A stretch of DNA of 64,000 nt from Promethearchaeota archaeon (GTDB lineage Archaea; Asgardarchaeota; Lokiarchaeia; Sigyniarchaeales; SOKP01). Positions 51,910 through 61,323 of the stretch are shown piece after piece (position 1 is the stretch's first letter; the number at the start of each line of letters is the position of its first letter). Under the pieces are notes generated by a model. The model saw only the letters and a program-made list of their open reading frames with translations, had not been told where the DNA came from and did no database searches. Location: assembly GCA_016839555.1 (NCBI GenBank), contig JAEOUA010000001.1, positions 144,554-208,553 of the forward strand, in the 5' to 3' direction. The position numbers and the translations under genes were made by a program.

Positions 51910-53880
51910 ATGAGATTAAAATGTGGAGCAGCAAAAGCAAAAATCAATCCTCCTGAAGAGGTAGGAGATACTTATATTGCGGGATATCTAACTATGATGG
52001 CTCCAAAAATAAAAGATATCCATGATTCCCTTTTTGCTCGAGTGATTGTTTTATCCGAAGGAAATAATAAAATTGCATTAGTTTCATTAGAACTCATTGG
52101 TCTGTTTGCGGATGTTATTGAAAAAGTGAAAGATAGATTATCTGCATATGGTTTTCCGTATAAAAATGTGTACATCTTCTCAACTCATACCCATGCTGGA
52201 CCAGATACAATGGGTTTATGGGGGCCAATAATAGGAAAATCTGGAATTAATAAGAAATATATGATATTTCTTATAGATACTATTATTCAATTAGTTCTGG
52301 AAGCAGAGAAGAAGTTGGAGGAAGTTGATGTATATTTCTCAAAATCTGAACTGCCAGAATTAATTGAGAATTATCGAATAAATGCAATGGTGAATGGAAG
52401 TCTTAAATTTGTAAAATTTCTTTCAAATGATAAATTAATTGCGAGTCTTTGGTCTTATACTGCTCAACCCGAAATTACAACACGAGAAAATCTTTCCATC
52501 TCAGGAGATTATCCAGGGTTAGTTTCAAGAATGATTGAAGAAAATTATGGAGGAACATCATTATTTGCCCTAGGATTATGTGGTGCTCAGTCTCCAATCT
52601 ATTGTGAACAAGGATATGATAAGATGGAAATTTTTGCTAAGGAAATATTTTCTAAAATCAAATTAATTTACGATAATCATAAGAAAATCAATATATCACC
52701 TATAGAGATACGATTTAGAAAAATTAAATTAAAATTAGAAAACCCCGACTTCCAATTATTATATACCTTAGGAATTTTCGATAGAGAGTATGAAAATGAA
52801 AAAATTGTAAGTTCTGTCAGTAAAGTTAGAATAGGCGATCTTGATTTAATTAATATCCCAGGAGAACCGTTTCCAGATCTTCTTTCAGATATCTTAAATA
52901 AGCAAAAAGATATAGAAACTATTATTTTTAGTAATTCCAATGATTCATTAGGTTATTTTATTCCTTTAAATCGATGGTCTTTAAAACCTCAAGTGTGGGT
53001 TGATTATATAGAAAATGGCAAATTCATTGGCCATGAAACAGAGTCAATTGGTGTAGAAGCGGGACAAATTATTAGGAAGACTATAAAAGATTTATTTATC
53101 TATAAAACTGTATTAGCTATTGGCCCTCATGCTGATGATTTAACCATTTGGGCAGGAGGGACTTTAAAAAAATTATCATCAGAGGGAAATGAATTAATTT
53201 GTATAAGAATTACCGATGATTACGCCGATTGTGTGGGATTAACCAAGGAAAAAGGGATAAAAAGAAACAGAAAAGAAGTCGAAAAAGCATATAGGACTTT
53301 AGGAGCAAAGGAAATTATCCATCTTGACTATCCAACAGATACATTATCAACAGCAGATTATCATGAATTAAGAGGTAAATTAGTACGCTTAATGAGAAAA
53401 TACAAACCGAATCTAGTCGTGTCTTTCGATTTGAATGGAACTGATGAGGAAAATATGGATCATATAATTACCGCTCGAGCTGTTAATGAAGCTTGTTGGC
53501 AAAGTTCTTTTGATCTATTCTATACTGAACATTTTGAAGAGGGATTAGAAATTCATACAGTTGGAGAACGATATTTATTTGCCAGAAATCCAACAGTGTT
53601 AAATTTCTATGTTGATATTTCAGATTATATCGAAGACAAAATAAATGCTATCAATCATCAAAAAACTGTAATGGAGAATTGGTTTCACCAGAATAAATTA
53701 TTAGCAAGAGCGAATAATTTATATGTTGAGTTATTGGAAGAAGATGTACCAAATGCTATCAGAGTGACTTTACTTGTCAAATTAGTGTATGGAGAGATGG
53801 GAGAAAAGTATGGTGTGAAATATGCCGAAGAATTTAATAGAATTGATGCAGGAATGCTAAAAGATTTAGCAGAGGAATAA
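51910..53880 (+). CDS. Ceramidase-like and PIG-L deacetylase fusion
   Basis: A 656-residue two-domain hydrolase. Residues 1-390 resemble the neutral/alkaline ceramidase family: early CGAAKAKINPPE, then STHTHAGPDTMGLWGP (about 90-105) with the zinc-binding histidines, and ISGDYPGLVSRMIEE. Residues about 400-656 are a PIG-L/LmbE-type deacetylase: GPHADDLTIWAGGTL (405-419) carries the HxDD zinc motif, MDHIITARAVNEA the later histidine. PIG-L proteins remove N-acetyl groups from sugars; ceramidases cleave N-acyl links. No signal peptide is seen, so it acts inside the cell. The gene follows a sugar symporter, which suggests an imported N-acyl or N-acetyl sugar as substrate (inference). Confidence 0.85.
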   Translation: MRLKCGAAKAKINPPEEVGDTYIAGYLTMMAPKIKDIHDSLFARVIVLSEGNNKIALVSLELIGLFADVIEKVKDRLSAYGFPYKNVYIFSTHTHAGPDTMGLWGPIIGKSGINKKYMIFLIDTIIQLVLEAEKKLEEVDVYFSKSELPELIENYRINAMVNGSLKFVKFLSNDKLIASLWSYTAQPEITTRENLSISGDYPGLVSRMIEENYGGTSLFALGLCGAQSPIYCEQGYDKMEIFAKEIFSKIKLIYDNHKKINISPIEIRFRKIKLKLENPDFQLLYTLGIFDREYENEKIVSSVSKVRIGDLDLINIPGEPFPDLLSDILNKQKDIETIIFSNSNDSLGYFIPLNRWSLKPQVWVDYIENGKFIGHETESIGVEAGQIIRKTIKDLFIYKTVLAIGPHADDLTIWAGGTLKKLSSEGNELICIRITDDYADCVGLTKEKGIKRNRKEVEKAYRTLGAKEIIHLDYPTDTLSTADYHELRGKLVRLMRKYKPNLVVSFDLNGTDEENMDHIITARAVNEACWQSSFDLFYTEHFEEGLEIHTVGERYLFARNPTVLNFYVDISDYIEDKINAINHQKTVMENWFHQNKLLARANNLYVELLEEDVPNAIRVTLLVKLVYGEMGEKYGVKYAEEFNRIDAGMLKDLAEE

Positions 53881-53924
53881 TATCAGAACTATATATATAA
53901 AATTTTTATTTATTTTTTTTATTA

Positions 53925-54968
53925 TTATACTGATTTTATAAATTGAATAATTTTTTTTATCTTATTCTGATTTAGGTTCAATCTAGGAGAGTTATAAATC
54001 GAATACATTAAATTTTCTTGCCTAACATAATCTTGGATTTTTTTAAAAGATTTTTTTAAAATTTCAGATGAAATTTCAAGAGATTTTGGAGATATATCCA
54101 AGTTAATGTCATTAAAAAATTCTAGAATTTCTTCAATAGAAAATTCAGCAATATCTTCTTGTAAATAGAGACTGATTAAAATATTCATTCCAATGATTTG
54201 GCCATGAATATAATGAGAATGTGTAATAGATTCGATACAATATGCTAGAAAATGCTCGCTCCCTTCTTCAGGCCTTGCATTTCCCCATTTATTACATAAA
54301 GTTACTTCTCGAAAAAATCCTTCAACCAACGCTTTTATTCCTTTATCATTAACATCTCTAATATCATTTTTTGATTTCATTAGGTCTTTTGCAATAGTTT
54401 TTGCTTGATCAAAAGTATCTTTATCAAATCTTTCATGATTTTCTTTATAGGCCAATTTCCAATCCCCCAGAGCAGAAGTTATAGATATCGTATCTGAAAC
54501 ACCTGCTCTATTTAAATATTTGGGGGCCTGCTTTATAAGATCATAATCAATTATGATTTTTTTGGGAGAGCTTTCTCCAATATAATTAACGTTATTGTCA
54601 TATCTCACTGCAATTGAAGAACATAAAAACGCATCCACAGAGATGATTGAAGGAACTAATATTAAATCTAATTCAAGTCCAACTTCTTCTTTTAATTTCC
54701 ATGATAAATATTTAGCGGTATCACAAGAAGTACCCCCTCCTATTCCGACAATAGTATAAGAATCATTAAACAAATCTTTTAAGCTGAGATAGAGTTCTCT
54801 GAGATGTTTAATATCCATAGAATTATTAAAGCTAACTTTTAAGGGAATATTACTAATTTTTGGCTTTAGGATATCCCAAGGTTCCTTCATAGTGACTATT
54901 AAACACTTATCTAATGCATTTAATGTCTCTACTGCAATCCCTTTTCCATAAATAGGTTTGATAACCAT
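53925..54968 (-). CDS. Glycerol-1-phosphate dehydrogenase-like enzyme
   Basis: A 347-residue member of the glycerol-1-phosphate dehydrogenase/dehydroquinate synthase-like group of iron/zinc alcohol dehydrogenases. NAD-binding GGGTSCDTAKYLSWK (77-91), PSIISVDAF (106-114), RAGVSDTISITSALGDWKLA with Asp159 and the metal histidines His239 (GSEHFLAY) and His255 (HYIHGQIIGM) are all present. Archaeal G1P dehydrogenase makes the glycerol phosphate backbone of archaeal lipids; bacterial relatives (AraM) exist in sugar operons. Setting in a carbohydrate island supports the AraM-like reading. It is convergent with the ceramidase/deacetylase gene. Confidence 0.8.
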   Translation of the reverse strand: MVIKPIYGKGIAVETLNALDKCLIVTMKEPWDILKPKISNIPLKVSFNNSMDIKHLRELYLSLKDLFNDSYTIVGIGGGTSCDTAKYLSWKLKEEVGLELDLILVPSIISVDAFLCSSIAVRYDNNVNYIGESSPKKIIIDYDLIKQAPKYLNRAGVSDTISITSALGDWKLAYKENHERFDKDTFDQAKTIAKDLMKSKNDIRDVNDKGIKALVEGFFREVTLCNKWGNARPEEGSEHFLAYCIESITHSHYIHGQIIGMNILISLYLQEDIAEFSIEEILEFFNDINLDISPKSLEISSEILKKSFKKIQDYVRQENLMYSIYNSPRLNLNQNKIKKIIQFIKSV

Positions 54969-55158
54969 ACTTAAATAAAATTTTAGTAATTACTAAGTTC
55001 TTTCATTCTTTAAATGTTTAAATGATTTCTTATTCAAAAAAATTAATTTGTATTTTTTAGTTATAAATACTAATTTATAAAGAATTAAATGAGTAAATGA
55101 AGAATTAATTATTAAAAGTTCATAGCAATTTTAAAATTAAATTTTAAATGTGATTTAA

Positions 55159-56205
55159 ATGAAAAATATTAAGGTTGGAATCATAGGCTCTGGATTCATA
55201 GCCGAACATCATTGTTATGGATATTCTCTTTTACCAAATGTTGAAATAATTGGAGTTTCAGCCTTACATAAAGAAAATCCATTGAAATTAATAAAAAAAT
55301 TTGACTTAAAATGTGAGTGGTATAAAGATTATCATGAATTATTAAAGCAGAACTGCGATGTGGTTTCGATTTGCTTACCAAATTATATACATAAAAAAGC
55401 TACTATTGACAGTTTACATTCAGGAGCCCATGTGCTTATAGAGAAGCCTTTAGCTAGAAATCCAGAAGAGGGAATTGAAATGATAGAAGCAGAAAAATCT
55501 TCTAATCGTCGAATTTTCTATTGTGAAAATAATATGTATGCCCCCTCTTTTATTAAAGCCAAAGAAATTATTTCTGAAGGAGCTCTTGGTAATATTTATA
55601 TGGCAAGAGGAAAAGAACAACATTCAGGTCCGCATTCTGCCTGGTTTTACAAAAAAGAAAAAGCTGGTGGAGGTGCATTAATAGATTTAGGAATTCATGA
55701 TATTGCCTGTTTGGTATGGTATTTAGATTGTGAGGTTCTTGAAGTCTTTTGTCAAACTAGAACTCTAAAGACTGAAAGAGAAAAATTCGGAAAGTGTGAA
55801 GTCGAAGATAATGCAGTAGGGATTTTATTATTTGAAAATGATGCTCAAGTTATTATTGAGGAATCATGGACTGCTCCTGGAGGATATGATATGAGATTCG
55901 AAATATTTGGCGAGCAAGGACAAATTAAAGTGTCGCCCACATTTAGTAATTTAATTAATGTCTACAGTAGGAATGGTTATGGATATGCTCTCGAAAAAGC
56001 AGAATCCACTCAAGGGTGGACATTTCCCGTTCCCGCCGAAGCTTGGAATTTTGGATATCCACAAGAGATACAGCATTTTATGGATTGCATTATTAATGAT
56101 AAAAAAACTATAACAAATGGGGAATATGGATTAAAAATTTTAAAAATAGTTGATGCAATGTATAAAAGTTCAAGATCAGAAAAACTTGAATCTGTAATCT
56201 ATTAA
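55159..56205 (+). CDS. Gfo/Idh/MocA family oxidoreductase
   Basis: A 348-residue NAD(P)-dependent dehydrogenase. The Rossmann motif GIIGSGFIAEHH is at residues 7-18, the conserved IEKPLAR at about 94-100 (Lys96), and GGGALIDLGIHDI with the substrate-binding His follows at about 170-182. The family oxidises or reduces sugars, inositols and related compounds. It lies in the carbohydrate island, divergent from the G1P dehydrogenase-like gene and convergent with the DegT aminotransferase. A 3-keto-sugar product would suit that aminotransferase (inference). Confidence 0.92.
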   Translation: MKNIKVGIIGSGFIAEHHCYGYSLLPNVEIIGVSALHKENPLKLIKKFDLKCEWYKDYHELLKQNCDVVSICLPNYIHKKATIDSLHSGAHVLIEKPLARNPEEGIEMIEAEKSSNRRIFYCENNMYAPSFIKAKEIISEGALGNIYMARGKEQHSGPHSAWFYKKEKAGGGALIDLGIHDIACLVWYLDCEVLEVFCQTRTLKTEREKFGKCEVEDNAVGILLFENDAQVIIEESWTAPGGYDMRFEIFGEQGQIKVSPTFSNLINVYSRNGYGYALEKAESTQGWTFPVPAEAWNFGYPQEIQHFMDCIINDKKTITNGEYGLKILKIVDAMYKSSRSEKLESVIY

Positions 56206-56288
56206 AACAATTTTAAGAGTTTTATTTAACTTCTTTATTTCTTTTTAGAACTGTTTATATGTAGTTAAAAAAGATATTTCGATTAGCA

Positions 56289-57494
56289 TTACTTTTTTAA
56301 AGAACTTATAAAATCAAACACTTTGTCTAATGCTTTTTTCTCTGATAATAATATTCTCTGTGGAAATTCAATGCAACGAGAATAAATATCTGACACAATA
56401 GGGAAGTTTTTATTATTGCTTTTGAGATCTCCCCAGTTAGCGTTTGAATAATCAATACCTTTTCGAAGCTTTATTTCTTTAAAACATCTTAAACTATGAA
56501 GTGGAGGGTAACAATTGTCTGTAGGAATTCCATTCTGATTTAATAACTTAAAGAACTTCTCTTTACTAATACCTCCAAATTTTTCGGGTCTAAATACGAT
56601 AGGAAAAATATACCATCCTAATTCTGTTGTTCCAGGAGTGGGCTTCATTGTAGTGATCCCCTCTATTTTATTCAATCTTTCTGAAAAATATGTTGCAGTT
56701 TCATTTCTTACCTTATGCTGTTTTGGAAATTTTTTCAATTGAGATCTTAATAAGGCCCCCAAAAATTCACTCATTCGATAATTTGTTCCGTAAACAAAAT
56801 GTGCATAAGAAAAATGATTTTTCTTTCTCCCACAATCAATAATTGAGTAAATTTTATCAGCTAATTCGTCATCATTACATATAATTGCGCCCCCTTCTCC
56901 ACTCGTTAATACTTTTGAGGCTTGAAAGCTAAAAGTGCCAGCATTTCCCCAATTTCCTGCCCTTTTCCCTTTATATCTGCTACCTTGAGCATGGGCACTA
57001 TCTTCCACGATTTTAAGATTATTTTTTTGAGCAATATCCACTAATTTATCCATCTCTACGGGATTGCCTCCAAGATGAACTGGAATTATTGCTTTAGTTC
57101 GTTTGGTAATTAAACCCTCAACTTGATCTACATCCATAACAAAAGTCTCTGGATTAATATCACAAAAAATTGGTACCGCATTAGCTGCAACTACTGCAGA
57201 TGCAGAAGCTACAAACGTAAAATCTGAAACAATTACTTCATCACCTAATCCTATTCCTAAAGCTAATAATGCGGCCTCGATAGCAACAGTACCGTTAGCT
57301 ACAGCAATACAATGTTTCGCTTCTTGAAAAGAAGCAAATTCCTCTTGAAATTTCCAAATATTTTCTCCAGAATGATCTCCTGGAGATCCCGCCCACCATT
57401 TGCCAGATTTAACTACATTAGACATTGCTTCAATATCATTTTCATCAAAAATAGGCCACTCTTGAAAATTCTTCTCTCTTTCTTTTTTAACCAT
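56289..57494 (-). CDS. DegT/DnrJ/EryC1/StrS aminotransferase
   Basis: A 401-residue PLP-dependent sugar aminotransferase. The PLP lysine is Lys194 in FSFQASKVLTSGEGGAI, and Asp165 in VEDSAHAQGSRYKG contacts the cofactor ring. The early HCIAVANGTVAIEAALLALG and GDEVIVSDFTFVASA are also standard. Members transaminate keto-sugars for amino sugars in glycans or antibiotics. It is convergent with the Gfo/Idh/MocA gene, and both probably serve one sugar-modifying pathway together with the transporter and deacetylase to the left. Confidence 0.95.
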   Translation of the reverse strand: MVKKEREKNFQEWPIFDENDIEAMSNVVKSGKWWAGSPGDHSGENIWKFQEEFASFQEAKHCIAVANGTVAIEAALLALGIGLGDEVIVSDFTFVASASAVVAANAVPIFCDINPETFVMDVDQVEGLITKRTKAIIPVHLGGNPVEMDKLVDIAQKNNLKIVEDSAHAQGSRYKGKRAGNWGNAGTFSFQASKVLTSGEGGAIICNDDELADKIYSIIDCGRKKNHFSYAHFVYGTNYRMSEFLGALLRSQLKKFPKQHKVRNETATYFSERLNKIEGITTMKPTPGTTELGWYIFPIVFRPEKFGGISKEKFFKLLNQNGIPTDNCYPPLHSLRCFKEIKLRKGIDYSNANWGDLKSNNKNFPIVSDIYSRCIEFPQRILLSEKKALDKVFDFISSLKK

Positions 57495-57722
57495 AATAGA
57501 TTCCCATCATTATCTTATTTTAAAATTTAAAATTATTTACACTATTTTTAATTTTTTATAAAATCCTAAAATAATCTCATATTCATATAGAAATGCTTCA
57601 ATTTAAGCAACAAATTAAGATTAATCATATATTCCTTTTTCTTTCTAATTAGTATAAAAATTTAAAAAGATCTTTCTGAAATTTAAAGAAATTAAACAAT
57701 AATGAGAGAAAACATTCAGGAT

Positions 57723-58583
57723 CTATTTTTTAATCCATTTCTCATATAAAAAATATGTATTATGCAGTAACATAGCGACGGTCATGGGTCCAACTCCCCC
57801 CGGAACAGGAGTGATCTTTTCAACTTTTTCTATAACATCATTGAAATCAACATCTCCACATAATTTATCTCCTACTCTATTTATCCCAACGTCTATAATT
57901 ATGGTGTTTTTCTTTATTTGCTTTTTTTTTATGAAATTTGGTTTTCCTATTCCAACAATAAGAATATCTGCTTGAAGCGTATAATTTTCAAGGTTTTTTG
58001 TATAAACATGACATACTGAAACTGTAGCATCTCTATTTAAAAACATTTGTGTTAAAGGTCTTCCCAACAGAGTTGAGTGGTTTATAATTGTAATATCTTT
58101 TCCTTTAATGGGAATATTATAATGATTTAATAAATTTATAATTCCTTTTGGGGTGCAAGGAGCCAATTCCTCATTATTATAATAGAGATTACCTAGATTA
58201 ACGGGATGTAAGCCATCAACATCTTTCTGAGGAATTATATATTTAATAATTTCATGAATGTCATTTTGTAAATCGATTGGTAATGGTAATTGCAGCAATA
58301 TTCCATGAATGTCTTTATTTTGATTTAATATTTTAATTTCTTTTATTAGTTCTTGTTTAGCTGTATTTTTATCCAATTGAACGATTTTAGTGTCGATCCC
58401 AATCTTTTTACATGTCTTCTGTTTGATATTAACATAAATTTTAGATGCAGGGTCTTCTCCCACTAGAATAGTCGCTAATTTGGGTGTAATACCATATTCT
58501 TTCTTTGCCTTTTTTATTTTATTTTCAAGAATTGAATTTAATTCGTTTGCTATCTTTCTGCCATCAAGAATTTTATTTTCCAA
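57723..58583 (-). CDS. folD: Methylenetetrahydrofolate dehydrogenase/cyclohydrolase
   Basis: A 286-residue FolD, which converts 5,10-methylene-tetrahydrofolate to 10-formyl-tetrahydrofolate through the methenyl intermediate. LVGEDPASKIYVNIKQKTC holds Tyr50 and the catalytic Lys54, ILLQLPLP is the substrate strand, KDVDGLHPVNLG and NHSTLLGRPL follow, and the end is PVPGGVGPMTVAMLLHNT. All are classic. Its formyl-folate product is needed by PurH, encoded 15 kb to the left. Use of tetrahydrofolate rather than methanopterin suggests bacterial-type one-carbon chemistry. Confidence 0.96.
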   Translation of the reverse strand: MENKILDGRKIANELNSILENKIKKAKKEYGITPKLATILVGEDPASKIYVNIKQKTCKKIGIDTKIVQLDKNTAKQELIKEIKILNQNKDIHGILLQLPLPIDLQNDIHEIIKYIIPQKDVDGLHPVNLGNLYYNNEELAPCTPKGIINLLNHYNIPIKGKDITIINHSTLLGRPLTQMFLNRDATVSVCHVYTKNLENYTLQADILIVGIGKPNFIKKKQIKKNTIIIDVGINRVGDKLCGDVDFNDVIEKVEKITPVPGGVGPMTVAMLLHNTYFLYEKWIKK

Positions 58584-58753
58584 CCTTTTCTCTTCCTCTA
58601 AAACAATCTTACGAATAAAAATATTTTTTCTTTAATGTTTTTAAGTAAATTTATTAAAAGAATAATATAAATTAATATCTAGTATTAATCATCAATTCAT
58701 AATATTGAAACTTTAGATTGCGCAGAATAATAAATTATTGGAAATTCTAAAGC

Positions 58754-59221
58754 CTATTTTATGAAATGAATTCTTCTTTTATCGGTTCTAATAAATTGTT
58801 CAAACACAAGATTATTATCTGGAATATATTCCCAGAAATCTTCGTAAATATCCTTTAAATTTTGATTCTCTTTCTCATCCTTCAAAGGCTTCGGATAAAA
58901 AGTTACTTCATTTCCATTAAGTATTAAATTCTCAAATAATAATTTGTCTTTTTCAGTTTTAGCATCTTTTCCCTTTTTACTTTCAAATTCATAATCAACT
59001 AATTGGTATCCGCGAACTTTATAATTCTTATCAACAAATGCTTGGAAGGAATGCTCACAAATTAATCCTTTTGGAATTGAAATAGTGGTTAAATTCCTTG
59101 CATTATCGACCACAGATTGTGGAAATGATAAACTGTTCGATTTTTTACACTTTGGACAGATAAATAAAATTTTGACCGTTTTATATTGGAAGGTTTGTGC
59201 TGTGTTTTTAATATTACTCAT
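58754..59221 (-). CDS. Zinc-ribbon protein of unknown function
   Basis: A 155-residue protein. Residues 20-60 hold Cys22 and Cys25 (FICPKCKK) and Cys55 and His57 (LICEHSFQAFVD), which together form a plausible zinc site. The middle (YKVRGYQLVDYEFE) is strand-like and the rest is charged with a helical pattern. I recognise the CPxC/CEHSFQAF arrangement from Asgard hypothetical proteins but know no function. It is divergent from the longin-like gene at 59531. The 309-base gap contains both promoters. Confidence 0.65.
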   Translation of the reverse strand: MSNIKNTAQTFQYKTVKILFICPKCKKSNSLSFPQSVVDNARNLTTISIPKGLICEHSFQAFVDKNYKVRGYQLVDYEFESKKGKDAKTEKDKLLFENLILNGNEVTFYPKPLKDEKENQNLKDIYEDFWEYIPDNNLVFEQFIRTDKRRIHFIK

Positions 59222-59530
59222 TTTACTTTCTAACTAATGATCTTTATTATTTTTTAAAAAAAAGGTTTAATATTTAAATATAAATAGACTTAGAATTTAG
59301 TAGAACATTAAATAATTAAAGAATAAAATAAAATTAATCAATTACATCTATATTAAACAGAAAATTGGGGATTTAAAAAAGATATTATCTAAAAGCCCTC
59401 TTCTCAATAAAATTATAAACATAAATATAAATAAAAATATAAGTGAAAAGTTAATTTATAATTATAAAACTTATACAAATTTTATTTTCAATAAAATTAT
59501 ATTAAATTAAAATTAAGATATCTTTAATTA
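59222..59530. other. Intergenic region between divergent genes
   Basis: A 309-base, extremely AT-rich gap between the zinc-ribbon gene and the longin-like gene. No short gene or clear repeat is visible. TATA-like stretches near 59400-59440 may serve the rightward gene. Confidence 0.35.
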
Positions 59531-60004
59531 GTGGTGATTATACTGGCGATTTTGGAAGTTGGTATTAATTTAAGCAATCGCAACATCTTTGAGATTAAGT
59601 TTTATACTGATACAAAAAATCCACTAGATGCGGACTTAAGAGCAGGGTTTTTAACGGCTCTTGAGAGTTTTACATCAGAGATTTTCAATGATGATATAAA
59701 TGTAGTGTCACTAGCGTCCTTTAAAATGGTTTGTTATACTGAGATTATTCGCCTTCCCCTTTCCGAAGAGGAAAATAATGCACAAACCTTAATTTATTAT
59801 GCTATAATTGAAAAAGAAACAGAAACAGAAATCGTAAAAAAACAGTTAAAGAAGATTAGCAATCACTTTTTAAATCGCTTTCCGCTTAATGATATTTTTA
59901 CTAAAAATAAGCAATATTTCAATAAAAAATTCTCAGATAGGGTTAGTGAAGTCTTGGGCGATTTAAAATTGAAAACAGAAGATAGATTTCGCTCTATTTT
60001 TTAA
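59531..60004 (+). CDS. Longin-like domain protein
   Basis: A 157-residue protein with the order of a longin-type sensor. Strand EVGINLSNRNIFEIKFYTD, then helix DADLRAGFLTALESFTSEIF and strands VVSLASFKMVCYTEI and TLIYYAIIEKETE are followed by helices (ISNHFLNRFPLND; SDRVSEVLGDLK). Longin and roadblock domains share this fold and act as GTPase regulators or vesicle-trafficking factors. The start is uncertain: GTG 59531, GTG 59534 or TTG 59552 with GGTGAT as a possible ribosome site. It lies 139 bases before a DRG-like GTPase gene on the same strand. Confidence 0.7.
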   Translation: MVIILAILEVGINLSNRNIFEIKFYTDTKNPLDADLRAGFLTALESFTSEIFNDDINVVSLASFKMVCYTEIIRLPLSEEENNAQTLIYYAIIEKETETEIVKKQLKKISNHFLNRFPLNDIFTKNKQYFNKKFSDRVSEVLGDLKLKTEDRFRSIF

Positions 60005-60143
60005 ATTTTAATAAACTAATAGAAATCTTAATTTATAGTTATATCTTATAAATTCTAGATTAATTAAAGAGTTTAGATTATTAATACTTATTACTCTATT
60101 ATAATTATAGATTAAATTTGCTTTAAGAGAGCACTTGATTTAA

Positions 60144-61322
60144 ATGTCTTCTAATATTGGTCCCGAGGCGAAAGCAGCTTATGAGAAATATTTAGAGGCA
60201 AGCTCATTAGAAGAAAAAATAGAACGCTTGGAGCGATTTATTTCTTTAGTACCTAAACATAAAGCTACAGAAAATATTGTTGCTTTAAATAAGACAAAAC
60301 TTGCGAAACTTAGAAAACAACTTGAAGAGAGAAAAAAGAAATCTGCTGTCAAGGTTGTAAGTCCTTTCTCAATAAAAAAGGAGGGACTTCAAATAATCAT
60401 TTTAAGTGATTATCATGTTCCAGGAGTGGGAAAAACTTCATTATTAAATTATTTAACGGGGGCAGCCGAAGAAAAAATCGGAAGATTTAATTCTCTTCCG
60501 GAGATTGGCATTTATGATTATAAAGGGATTAGATTCCAAATAGTTGATATGCCTTCCTTAATGGAAGGAGCATCACGGGGAAAAGGGAATGGTAAAGAGA
60601 TATTAGCGCAAGTTAGAGCATGCGATTTAATTTGTATATGTATAGATCTCTCTCGAGATATCGATATTCAAATGAATTTAATTTTAAATGAATTAGAGAA
60701 TGCTGATATCACAATAAATAAATCGCCCCCTCCTATTGATATTGAAAAAACAGGTTCTAATAATATTCAAGTTCTTTTTCTAACTAAAGAATCTAGGGCT
60801 CATATTGAATTATCAGAAAAGATAAAAAAAATTGTATCCGAAACAGGGATTCAAAATTGCATAGTAAAAATATATGGAGATTTTAATCTTGCTGCTATTT
60901 ATGAAACTTTAAATCCCTCTCTAGTATATAAGAAGGCAATAATAATTGCCACTAAAGGGGATCTTCCTCACACTGAACAGAATTTTGAGAGGTTAAAAAA
61001 TAACTATTCCAATATGTTTCCTATTATAATCGGTAGCAGTATTGAAAAAAAGGTGTTTCCAGATAATTTTGGAAGTATAATTCTACAATTCCTTAATAAA
61101 ATTAAAATCTATACTATGGATGCTGATGGAATTTCTGATAAACCATTGCTCCTAGATAAGGGAGCAAAAGTAAAAGATGCTGCGATTAAAATACATAGAA
61201 CGTTTGTAGATAATTTTGAGTTTGCAACGATTATTAGAGAAGATGCGAAACAAACGAAAAAACGAGTAGGTCTGGATTATAAATTAGAAGATAATGATAA
61301 ATTAGAAATTCATACCTATTAG
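60144..61322 (+). CDS. DRG/OBG-type GTPase with TGS domain
   Basis: A 392-residue GTPase of the DRG/Rbg group, which in eukaryotes acts with ribosomes. The N-terminal 80 residues are helical. The G domain follows: VPGVGKTSLLNYL (G1, 92-104), DMPSLMEGASRGKGNGKEIL (G3, 135-154), TKGD as G4, and GSSIEK near G5. The C-terminal TGS domain (about 320-392) begins KGAKVKDAAIKIHRTF. Two features are unusual. The first glycine of the P-loop is His91, and the G3 glycine is Ser138 (DMPS for DxPG). The C terminus touches the convergent helicase gene, with a single base between stops. The upstream longin-like gene is a plausible partner. Confidence 0.88.
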   Translation: MSSNIGPEAKAAYEKYLEASSLEEKIERLERFISLVPKHKATENIVALNKTKLAKLRKQLEERKKKSAVKVVSPFSIKKEGLQIIILSDYHVPGVGKTSLLNYLTGAAEEKIGRFNSLPEIGIYDYKGIRFQIVDMPSLMEGASRGKGNGKEILAQVRACDLICICIDLSRDIDIQMNLILNELENADITINKSPPPIDIEKTGSNNIQVLFLTKESRAHIELSEKIKKIVSETGIQNCIVKIYGDFNLAAIYETLNPSLVYKKAIIIATKGDLPHTEQNFERLKNNYSNMFPIIIGSSIEKKVFPDNFGSIILQFLNKIKIYTMDADGISDKPLLLDKGAKVKDAAIKIHRTFVDNFEFATIIREDAKQTKKRVGLDYKLEDNDKLEIHTY

Positions 61323-61323
61323 T

